A stretch of 5,706 bases of DNA from an uncultured Micrococcales bacterium (GTDB lineage Bacteria; Actinomycetota; Actinomycetes; Actinomycetales; Microbacteriaceae), in the NCBI GenBank assembly GCA_903831585.1, contig CAIKYE010000043.1, positions 1 to 5,706 of the forward strand, given 5' to 3'. Below are positions 1 to 5,379 of the stretch, one piece after another. A program made the position numbers and the translations under genes. Within the stretch, counting starts at the first letter, position 1. Each line of letters opens with the position of its first letter. The notes under the pieces are model-generated. The model searched no databases. It saw only the letters and a program-made list of their open reading frames with translations, and was not told where the DNA came from.

Positions 1-786
1 ATTGACACCGCAGACGTTTATAGCGAGTGGGGCGAAGGCCACGTCGGTGGCGAGAGCGAAAGTGTTATCGGCAGCTGGTTGAAATCTCGCGCGAGCACCG
101 ACGACGTCGTGATCGCAACCAAGGTTTCGAAACTCAGCACTAGACCGGGGCTTGGCCGAGCCAACATCTTGGCGGCTTGCGACGACTCGCTGCGCAGACT
201 GGGCCGCGATCACATCGACCTCTACTACGCGCACGATGACGACAAAGACACTCCGCTTGAAGAGTCCCTTGCAGCCTTCACCGAATTGCAGCAGGCCGGC
301 AAGATTCGCTTCGCCGCGGCTAGCAATTACACGGGAGCGCGCCTGCTCGAGGCTGCACAAATTTCCAAGGAGCAGGGCCTGATTCAATACTCAGCGCTGC
401 AGAATCACTACAACCTGCTCGAGCGAGAAGAATACGAACGAGACAGTGTGCCAGCGCTAGCCGAACTCGGCATCGAGGGTGTCCCGTTCTTTGGCTTGGC
501 TCGCGGATTCTTATCTGGCAAATATCGCGAAGGTGTTGAGGTCGAATCGGTGCGAGCCACCGGTGTCACCAAATACACCAACGAACACGGCTGGGCCGTG
601 CTCGCCAAACTTGATCGCCTGGCCAACCACCGCTCGGTGAGCCTCTCGGCCATCGCCCTGGCCTGGTTGCGTCAGCAGCCATCCGTTGCAGCACCCATAG
701 CCAGCGCTCGAACGACAGAGCAACTTCGCGAAATTATGACCCATGTGAACCTGACCGCAGAAGAGCTGCAATTTCTAACTGACTGA
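1..786 (+). CDS. Aldo/keto reductase, C-terminal part (5' end outside window)
   Basis: NAD(P)H-dependent oxidoreductase of the aldo/keto reductase superfamily, a cytosolic (beta/alpha)8 barrel that reduces aldehydes or ketones; the substrate cannot be read from the sequence. The frame is open from base 1 to a TGA at 784-786, giving 261 visible residues. A TTG at 79 is only an internal leucine codon, because the family motif IDTADVYS lies before it. The four catalytic residues are all visible in this numbering: Asp3 and Tyr7 in DTADVY, Lys41 in VIATKV, and His78 in DLYYAHDDD. After them come the typical TPLEESLAAFTELQQAGKIR segment (about residues 84-103) and the ASNYT strand that follows it. 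The cofactor-binding end is recognisable near APIASARTTEQL. Family members are usually 300-340 residues, so roughly 40-60 are missing to the left. The next gene is codirectional. Family assignment is firm; substrate and gene name are not. Confidence 0.93.
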   Translation: MDTADVYSEWGEGHVGGESESVIGSWLKSRASTDDVVIATKVSKLSTRPGLGRANILAACDDSLRRLGRDHIDLYYAHDDDKDTPLEESLAAFTELQQAGKIRFAAASNYTGARLLEAAQISKEQGLIQYSALQNHYNLLEREEYERDSVPALAELGIEGVPFFGLARGFLSGKYREGVEVESVRATGVTKYTNEHGWAVLAKLDRLANHRSVSLSAIALAWLRQQPSVAAPIASARTTEQLREIMTHVNLTAEELQFLTD

Positions 787-826
787 GTGTTTGCTGACAA
801 AGGAATAGCCTCGCTTGGCCAATGGT

Positions 827-832
827 TAGGCT
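827..832 (+). promoter_or_regulatory. Possible -10 element (TAGGCT) of the RND exporter gene
   Basis: TAGGCT fits the TAnnnT pattern of actinobacterial housekeeping promoters and would place a start of transcription near 839, about 30 bases before the preferred GTG at 870. No good -35 is found at normal spacing: the TTGACA-like CTGACA at 794-799 is 27 bases upstream, which is too far. If real, it puts the ATG at 822 outside the transcript and supports the GTG start. Weak call. Confidence 0.35.
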
Positions 833-859
833 AAGAGAAGCCCAAACCAGCCCCGATCT

Positions 860-865
860 AAGGAA
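860..865 (+). promoter_or_regulatory. Shine-Dalgarno site (AAGGAA) deciding the RND start
   Basis: AAGGAA lies 4 bases before GTG 870, slightly close but usable. The alternative ATG at 822 has its nearest purine-rich site (AAAGGA, 799-804) 17 bases away, too far for normal initiation. The protein from 870 also begins with the short basic amphipathic stretch typical of RND pumps just before the first membrane helix, whereas the 16 extra residues from 822 look like untranslated leader. Confidence 0.6.
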
Positions 866-869
866 TTTC

Positions 870-3800
870 GTGCATCGTTTAGCCAAACTCAGTCTTGCCA
901 ACCGCTCGGTCGTTGCCTTAATTACAGCCATCATCGCTGTCTTTGGCTTCGTTTCTTTGGGCTCGCTCAAACAAGAGCTGATTCCGAGCATTGAGACCCC
1001 ACAGGCAGCAATCGTCACGACTTATATCGGCGCATCGCCCGAGGTCATCGACAAGCAGGTAAGCCAGCCAATCGATACGGCTGTGCGAGCTCTAGACGGT
1101 CTGGTGTCTTCGACCACAACTTCGAGAAGTAACATCTCGATTGTTCGCGTCGAGTTTGACTACGGAACTTCAACGGCAAAAGTTACCGAGAAGATCAATG
1201 CGGCCCTCGCTTCGGTAACCCTTCCGAGTGATGCAAGCGCACGAGTGTTGAGCGGTTCGTTCGACACTGTTCCAATCATCGTGCTCGGCGTTTCGGCTGA
1301 CAGTGGAAACAACGCGGAGCTCGAAAAGATCTTTGCCGACATTGCCAGGTCTGAATTCTCGGGCATCAGCGGTGTTCGCGACGTAGCCGTTTCGGGAGTC
1401 GTCGAGAAGCGCGTAAACCTAAAGTTCAACCAGTCTGTGTTGACCGCTAACGGACTTTCTAGTCAATCGGTGATCTCTGCTCTGCAGGCAAACGGATTCG
1501 TAATTCCTGCCGGGACCATCGACGATGGCAACGGAACCATTTCGGTTGAGGTTGGAACACCGGTCAATTCACTTGCAGACTTCAAGAACCTGCCACTTAT
1601 TGGCAGCAAGACAACCGTCAGCTCACCAACCACCGGTTTTCCTACCTCGGGCTTTCCAACCGGAAGTATCCCTGGCGGAATCACGATTCCAACTTCACCG
1701 ACCGTGAGCACAAGCGTGACTGCGCTTCGCATTAGCGATGTTGCAACTGTCACCTACGACAAGTCGCCGGTCACCTCTATTTCTAGGGTGAACGGCAAGG
1801 CAACACTTTCTCTGTCAATCACCAAGACCCAGGATGCAAACACTGTTTCGGTCTCACACGCCGTGCAAGACAAGCTCGATGATTTCAAGAAGAAGCTCGG
1901 CGCGGTGACAATCGTGACCGTTTTCGATCAGGCTCCGTTTGTTGAAAAGTCACTCGAAAACCTAGCCACCGAGGGAACCCTCGGTCTCGCGTTCGCAATC
2001 GTGGTCATCCTGGTGTTCTTGCTATCGGTTCGTTCAACGATTGTCACGGCCATCTCGATTCCAACCTCGGTGCTAATCACCTTTATCGGCCTCGGATTCT
2101 TCGGCTACTCGCTGAACCTATTTACCCTGAGCGCGCTGACCATCGCAATCGGCCGTGTGGTTGATGACTCGATCGTGGTTATTGAGAACATCAACCGACA
2201 CCTCGCCTATGGCGAACCAAAGAAGAAGGCCATCCTTCGCGCTGTGCGCGAGGTGGCCACTGCCATTACGGCAGCAACAATCACCACGGTTGCAGTGTTC
2301 TTGCCGATCACTTTCGTTGGCGGCCTAATCGGCGAGCTATTCAGACCGTTCGGCTTCACTTTCGCCATCGCACTGATTGCATCGCTAGTGGTCTCGTTGA
2401 CCATCGTTCCGGTTCTCGCATACTGGTTCCTCAAGGCTCCGGCCCAGCAGGTTCACAAGGATGAAGCCGCTGCGAAAGCCTACGAAGACAAAATTCGTAC
2501 CGAAGAAGAAGCTCGTGAGCGCAAGTCTTGGTTGCAGCGCGGCTACCTGCCGATTCTCTCTTGGACGCAGCGTCGCCCGGTTCTAACTCTTTCGGCCGCC
2601 TTCGTGGTCTTGGTTTTGACCTTCGGATCATCATCGCTCTTGAAAACAGACTTCATTGGTTCAAGCGGTTCGACGACTTTCGTCATCAACCAGACTTTGA
2701 CATCTGGCGCGACTTTGAAACAACAGGATGATGCCGCTGCGAAAATCGAGGGCATTCTTCTTTCTTACGACGAAATCACTGTGGTTCAGACCACGATCGG
2801 TTCGTCGGGTGACGGTCGTGTTGCCTTCGGTGGATCAGCCGGCGGAATCAGCATTCAGGTCACAGCCGAAGACGGTGCCGACCAGATTGCGCTTCAAGAC
2901 AAGTTGACCGCGCAGTTCGCCAAAGACTCTTCACTAGGTGAAGTGAAAATTGGCGGTGGCGGAGGTCCAGCCATTGGCGGCGGAAGTACCATCGACATCA
3001 AGCTGAGCGCTTCGAACGACGAATTGCTAAACGCGGGAATCACAGCGGTGCAGGCTGCGATGGTTGGCACGAAGGACGCCGGTGAGATTACCAACTCGCT
3101 CGCCGACAAGCAGCGCACTCTTCGCGTCACAGTCGACCGCATGGCTGCAGCACGCAGTGGTCTAACCGAAATTGCAATCGGCGGAATCGTTTCATCGGCG
3201 ATGAAACCATCAAGCATCGGCAAGGTTAACCTGGACGGTGTTTCGACGGCAATCTACGTTGTGAAGACTGATCTTGCCGACACGGTTGCAGAGGTAAAGA
3301 ACATTTCGATTCCAACCGCAACCGGCCCGGTTCGACTTTCAACGTTGGCCGATATCGAAGAGGTTGAAGTGCCAACTGCAATCTCAACCGAAAAGGGTGA
3401 CCGCAGCGCAAAGGTCTCTATTGCCCCGACCGGCGACAACCTGGGAGCAATCACCGCAGACGTAACCAAGCGTCTCGAAGGCGTTGAGCTGCCGGCCGGT
3501 GTCACGGCAACTATCGGTGGTGTCTCGGCTTCACAGGCAGACTCGTTCTCTCAGCTCGGCGTTGCGCTTTTGGCAGCAATCGCGATCGTGTTCATCGTTA
3601 TGGTGGCTACCTTCTCGAGCATCGTGCAGCCGCTTATTCTGTTGATCTCGATACCGTTCGCGGCTACCGGTGCCATCGGATTCTTGCTCGCAACCGACAC
3701 CCCGCTTGGCGTATCGGCAATCATCGGAATGCTCTTGCTAGTCGGTGTTGTGGTCACCAACGCGATTGTCTTGATAGACCTGATCAACCACTACCGTCGC

Positions 3801-4121
3801 GAGGGCAAACCAACCCAGCAAGCAATCATGGATGGGGCTCGCCAGCGCCTGCGACCAATCTTGATGACGGCCCTTGCCACCATCTTTGCGCTAACGCCTT
3901 TGGCGGTCGGCTTGACCGGCAGCGGCGGGTTTATTTCGCAGCCGCTGGCAATCGTGGTTATCGGTGGACTCTTCTCGTCAACCGTGTTGACCCTGGTTAT
4001 CGTGCCGGTGCTCTACTGGTTGGTTGAGGGTCGCAAAGAACGCAAGGCTCTTCGCAAGGCAGGCAAGACTCCAAAGCCAGATAAGCCGGCAAAGCCAAGC
4101 CGCAAGGCAAAGACCGCATAA
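870..4121 (+). CDS. RND (AcrB/HAE-type) multidrug or lipid exporter
   Basis: Proton-driven resistance-nodulation-division exporter in the cytoplasmic membrane; substrate unknown, with drugs, lipids or surfactant-like compounds typical. From GTG 870 it has 1083 residues, normal for the family. The two-fold plan is visible: TM1 (about 14-32), porter domain (33-365), TM2-TM6 (370-520), a charged cytoplasmic linker (about 522-559), TM7 (570-587), second porter domain (590-890), TM8-TM12 (895-1050), then a Lys/Arg-rich tail. The TM4 proton-relay pair is Asp432-Asp433 in GRVVDDSIVVIEN. Arg995 in RLRPILMT at TM11 is conserved. The TM10 lysine of AcrB is replaced by Thr963 in VVVTNAIVLID, which I recall from Gram-positive SwrC-like pumps. 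A Pro/Ser/Thr/Gly-rich insert (about 246-284) and a Gly-rich run (695-705) interrupt the porter domains. No adaptor or outer-membrane gene is adjacent, consistent with solo function in a monoderm. The ATG at 822 would add 16 residues but has poor initiation signals. Stop TAA, followed by a terminator. Confidence 0.93.
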   Translation: MHRLAKLSLANRSVVALITAIIAVFGFVSLGSLKQELIPSIETPQAAIVTTYIGASPEVIDKQVSQPIDTAVRALDGLVSSTTTSRSNISIVRVEFDYGTSTAKVTEKINAALASVTLPSDASARVLSGSFDTVPIIVLGVSADSGNNAELEKIFADIARSEFSGISGVRDVAVSGVVEKRVNLKFNQSVLTANGLSSQSVISALQANGFVIPAGTIDDGNGTISVEVGTPVNSLADFKNLPLIGSKTTVSSPTTGFPTSGFPTGSIPGGITIPTSPTVSTSVTALRISDVATVTYDKSPVTSISRVNGKATLSLSITKTQDANTVSVSHAVQDKLDDFKKKLGAVTIVTVFDQAPFVEKSLENLATEGTLGLAFAIVVILVFLLSVRSTIVTAISIPTSVLITFIGLGFFGYSLNLFTLSALTIAIGRVVDDSIVVIENINRHLAYGEPKKKAILRAVREVATAITAATITTVAVFLPITFVGGLIGELFRPFGFTFAIALIASLVVSLTIVPVLAYWFLKAPAQQVHKDEAAAKAYEDKIRTEEEARERKSWLQRGYLPILSWTQRRPVLTLSAAFVVLVLTFGSSSLLKTDFIGSSGSTTFVINQTLTSGATLKQQDDAAAKIEGILLSYDEITVVQTTIGSSGDGRVAFGGSAGGISIQVTAEDGADQIALQDKLTAQFAKDSSLGEVKIGGGGGPAIGGGSTIDIKLSASNDELLNAGITAVQAAMVGTKDAGEITNSLADKQRTLRVTVDRMAAARSGLTEIAIGGIVSSAMKPSSIGKVNLDGVSTAIYVVKTDLADTVAEVKNISIPTATGPVRLSTLADIEEVEVPTAISTEKGDRSAKVSIAPTGDNLGAITADVTKRLEGVELPAGVTATIGGVSASQADSFSQLGVALLAAIAIVFIVMVATFSSIVQPLILLISIPFAATGAIGFLLATDTPLGVSAIIGMLLLVGVVVTNAIVLIDLINHYRREGKPTQQAIMDGARQRLRPILMTALATIFALTPLAVGLTGSGGFISQPLAIVVIGGLFSSTVLTLVIVPVLYWLVEGRKERKALRKAGKTPKPDKPAKPSRKAKTA

Positions 4122-4130
4122 CAAGCGGTT

Positions 4131-4136
4131 TAGAAT
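4131..4136 (+). promoter_or_regulatory. Possible -10 element (TAGAAT) upstream of orn
   Basis: TAGAAT within TTAGAATT matches five of six bases of the bacterial -10 consensus, and the same eight bases occur before tRNA-His at 4805-4812. Transcription would start near 4143, inside the 5' arm of the terminator hairpin, so this transcript would lack the full stem and could read through into orn. No convincing -35 is present (only AAGACC at 4110, with a short 15-base spacer). Competing alternative to the leaderless promoter at 4168. Confidence 0.3.
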
Positions 4137-4137
4137 T

Positions 4138-4175
4138 AGGGAGGTCTCAGATGTCTGAGGCCTCCCTTATTTTTT
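4138..4175 (+). terminator. Intrinsic terminator after the RND exporter gene
   Basis: The arms 4138-4151 and 4154-4167 pair over 14 positions with one G-T wobble. The two-base spacer means the terminal pair must open to form a 4-base loop. The tail is TTATTTTTT. The hairpin begins 16 bases after the exporter stop codon, so it should end that transcript, and it separates the exporter from orn although the two genes are codirectional and only 58 bases apart. Confidence 0.93.
4168..4173 (+). promoter_or_regulatory. Possible -10 element for leaderless orn transcript
   Basis: TATTTT, part of the terminator T-tract, fits TAnnnT and ends 6 bases before GTG 4180, the spacing that would start transcription at or next to the first base of the start codon. 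The orn start has no Shine-Dalgarno site, and leaderless mRNAs are common in Actinobacteria. No clear -35 is seen. A poly-T tract matches such a short pattern easily, so this stays tentative. Confidence 0.3.
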
Positions 4176-4179
4176 AGGC

Positions 4180-4785
4180 GTGATTAACATTTCAGACAAC
4201 CTCGTATGGATCGACTGCGAAATGACCGGGCTCAACCCCGAAGTCGACTGCCTAGTTGAAATCGCAGTTGTCATCACCAACTCAGAGCTCGAGATTCTCG
4301 ACGAGGGAATCGACATCGTAATCAAGCCAACCGCCGAGGGTCTTGCCAACATGGGCGAATTCGTGACCAACATGCACACCGAGAGTGGGCTCATCCGTGA
4401 GTTTGAACACGGCCTCGACTTGGCAGACGCCGAGCAGATAGTTCTCGAATACGTAAAGCGCTTCGTTCCAGAGGCTCGCACCGCTCCCCTTGCCGGCAAC
4501 ACAATCGGCACAGACCGCATGTTCATCAACCGCTACATGCCCGAGCTCGATTCTCATCTGCACTACCGAAACATCGATGTGTCTTCGGTGAAAGAACTCA
4601 GTCGTCGCTGGTTCCCGAGGGTTTACTTCAACCTGCCAAAGAAAGACGGCGGGCATCGAGCTCTCGCAGACATCCTCGAGTCGATCAAAGAACTTCAGTA
4701 TTACCGCAAGACCGTGTTTGTAGAGCAGCCCGGTCCAAATAGCGAGGCCGCCAAGGCTGTTGCCTCGAGCCTCGACGCAGACTAG
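4180..4785 (+). CDS. orn: Oligoribonuclease (DEDDh 3'-5' exoribonuclease)
   Basis: Cytosolic 3'-5' exoribonuclease that finishes RNA decay by cutting 2-5-nucleotide fragments (including pGpG in organisms with cyclic-di-GMP) to mononucleotides. The 201-residue length is close to the family's usual 180-215. The full DEDDh metal and catalytic set is present: Asp12 and Glu14 in WIDCEMTGL, Asp112 in NTIGTDRMF, His159 in GGHRALAD, and Asp164 in the same motif. LHYRNIDVSS carries Tyr129, which I match to the Tyr129 that contributes to the partner subunit's active site in E. coli Orn. The start is forced: an in-frame TGA lies at 4156-4158, no ATG, GTG or TTG occurs between it and GTG 4180, and the catalytic WIDCE motif begins only 10 residues in. 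There is no Shine-Dalgarno site, so leaderless or weakly initiated translation is likely. orn followed by tRNA-His is an arrangement I recall from other Actinobacteria such as mycobacteria. Confidence 0.97.
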   Translation: MINISDNLVWIDCEMTGLNPEVDCLVEIAVVITNSELEILDEGIDIVIKPTAEGLANMGEFVTNMHTESGLIREFEHGLDLADAEQIVLEYVKRFVPEARTAPLAGNTIGTDRMFINRYMPELDSHLHYRNIDVSSVKELSRRWFPRVYFNLPKKDGGHRALADILESIKELQYYRKTVFVEQPGPNSEAAKAVASSLDAD

Positions 4786-4811
4786 ACCCACGTTAGCCCG
4801 CCTGTTAGAAT
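4783..4811 (+). promoter_or_regulatory. Promoter of tRNA-His (TAGACC-17-TAGAAT)
   Basis: The -35 TAGACC (4783-4788, four of six matches to TTGACA) and the -10 TAGAAT (4806-4811, five of six to TATAAT) are separated by exactly 17 bases. Transcription would start near 4818, giving a 5' leader of about 25 bases to be removed by RNase P. The first three bases of the -35 are the orn TAG stop codon, so gene end and promoter overlap. Confidence 0.6.
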
Positions 4812-4843
4812 TGGGCGGTTGTCGTGATTAGTCGCGATACATG

Positions 4844-4919
4844 GTGGGTATAGCTCAGATGGTAGAGCACCTGGTTGTGGTCCAGGGGGCCGCGGGTTCA
4901 AGTCCCGTTACTCACCCCA
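4844..4919 (+). tRNA. tRNA-His, anticodon GTG, CCA encoded
   Basis: Folds as a complete cloverleaf. The acceptor arms 4844-4850 and 4909-4915 give 7 pairs with one G-T. The D stem is 4853-4856 with 4865-4868. The anticodon stem is 4870-4874 with 4882-4886, around anticodon GTG at 4877-4879. The variable loop is 5 bases (4887-4891). The T stem is 4892-4896 with 4904-4908, with loop TTCAAGT. The 3' end is discriminator C4916 plus encoded CCA (4917-4919). The base before the acceptor, G4843, can pair with C4916; this is the encoded G-1 identity element recognised by histidyl-tRNA synthetase, so the mature molecule should run 4843-4919. It reads the histidine codons CAC and CAU. It has its own promoter overlapping the end of orn, and a terminator follows 9 bases after CCA. 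Confidence 0.97.
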
Positions 4920-4973
4920 ACGCAAATAAAAACCCCTGAGAGTAAATCTCAGGGGTTTTGTTCGTTGGGGTGA
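4912..4973. repeat. Long imperfect inverted repeat from tRNA-His 3' end through terminator
   Basis: TCACCCCAACG (4912-4922), which includes the last bases of the acceptor arm and the CCA of tRNA-His, is exactly complementary to CGTTGGGGTGA (4963-4973). Inside it sits the 13-pair terminator stem (4929-4941 with 4947-4959). The two stems are separated by an asymmetric internal loop of 6 and 3 bases. Together they make one hairpin of 24 paired positions. Confidence 0.85.
4929..4959. terminator. Bidirectional intrinsic terminator between tRNA-His and the leftward unit
   Basis: AAAACCCCTGAGA (4929-4941) and TCTCAGGGGTTTT (4947-4959) form a perfect 13-pair stem around the loop GTAAA. Read rightwards, the stem ends in TTTTGTT after the tRNA. 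Read leftwards, the A-rich 4924-4932 becomes a T-rich tail for the membrane-protein gene that ends at 4977. One hairpin therefore serves both converging units. Confidence 0.93.
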
Positions 4974-4976
4974 ATC

Positions 4977-5375
4977 CTATTTTCTAGCCCGCAAATTCAG
5001 CACAAAGCGATGCCCAACCCATCCGGCTAAACCCCAGGTTGCTGCCACGAGTGCCATGAGGCCGAGCACCATAAACATGATCAGGTTATCGAGCGGGTTG
5101 CCACCCTCCCAGTCGGTTACAAAGATTGGGCTTCGCAAGGTTAGATAGAGCGCTAGCGCAGCCAGCGCAGTCAAGCCGAAAGCCAGGTTCACCCAGTTAT
5201 CTTTGCTTCGACGACCCGCACGCCATGAGTTTCGTGAAACACCATAGCCAATAATTGGCAATCCAAAGAACGTCGCAATTGGGCCGGCAAGAACTACAAC
5301 AATCGGCAGCACCAATGCAAGAATCAGGATCTTCTTGGGTGTTGAAAGTGCTTGAAAGCTATGGATCAGCTTCAT
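4977..5375 (-). CDS. Small three-helix membrane protein of unknown function
   Basis: I do not recognise a family. From ATG 5375 it encodes 132 residues, ending in a TAG at 4979-4977. It has three hydrophobic segments at about residues 15-46 (a long stretch with LPIVVVLAGP and FFGLPIIGYG, possibly one helix plus a re-entrant turn), 62-80 and 97-120. A basic loop SRNSWRAGRRSKDN (47-60) suggests that side faces the cytoplasm, and there is a short Arg/Lys C-terminus. No catalytic motif is evident. The start lies 4 bases after the gatB stop codon, so translation is probably coupled to gatB. A TTG at 5399, overlapping gatB by 20 bases, is possible but lacks a ribosome site and adds only polar residues. 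Downstream is the shared terminator. It looks like a real gene because its hydrophobic pattern is coherent and it fills the space exactly. Confidence 0.75.
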   Translation of the reverse strand: MKLIHSFQALSTPKKILILALVLPIVVVLAGPIATFFGLPIIGYGVSRNSWRAGRRSKDNWVNLAFGLTALAALALYLTLRSPIFVTDWEGGNPLDNLIMFMVLGLMALVAATWGLAGWVGHRFVLNLRARK

Positions 5376-5379
5376 TGGA

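Noticed and set aside
815..822. Palindrome TTGGCCAA in the gap before the exporter, considered as an operator
   Set aside because: Eight bases of perfect symmetry arise readily by chance, and there is no second copy or longer dyad around it.
787..869. Terminator between the reductase and the exporter
   Set aside because: No stable GC-rich stem followed by T residues is visible, so read-through from the reductase gene into the exporter cannot be excluded.
734..1018. Minus-strand open frame spanning the reductase end and exporter start
   Set aside because: It crosses the intergenic gap and two well-supported plus-strand genes, and its product resembles no protein I know.
2950..2984. Gly-rich run in the second porter domain, considered as a frameshift or repeat expansion
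   Set aside because: The frame is uninterrupted, the codons are varied, and glycine-rich loops at this place are, as far as I recall, usual in actinobacterial RND pumps.
2894..3223. Open frame of 109 codons on the minus strand inside the RND gene, with other shorter frames at 1160-1429, 1463-1753, 2207-2434 and 3551-3787
   Set aside because: All lie opposite a continuous, family-typical exporter sequence, with unnatural compositions (runs of Pro, Ser or Thr) and no start signals.
4282..4791. Open frame of 169 codons on the minus strand opposite orn
   Set aside because: It is fully antisense to a gene with all catalytic motifs intact, its translation has no recognisable domain, and long antisense frames are a usual by-product of codon bias at this GC.
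4844..4973. tRNA-His 3' end as an integration (att) site of a mobile element
   Set aside because: The repeat is inverted rather than direct, no integrase is present, and the next genes are housekeeping (gatB).
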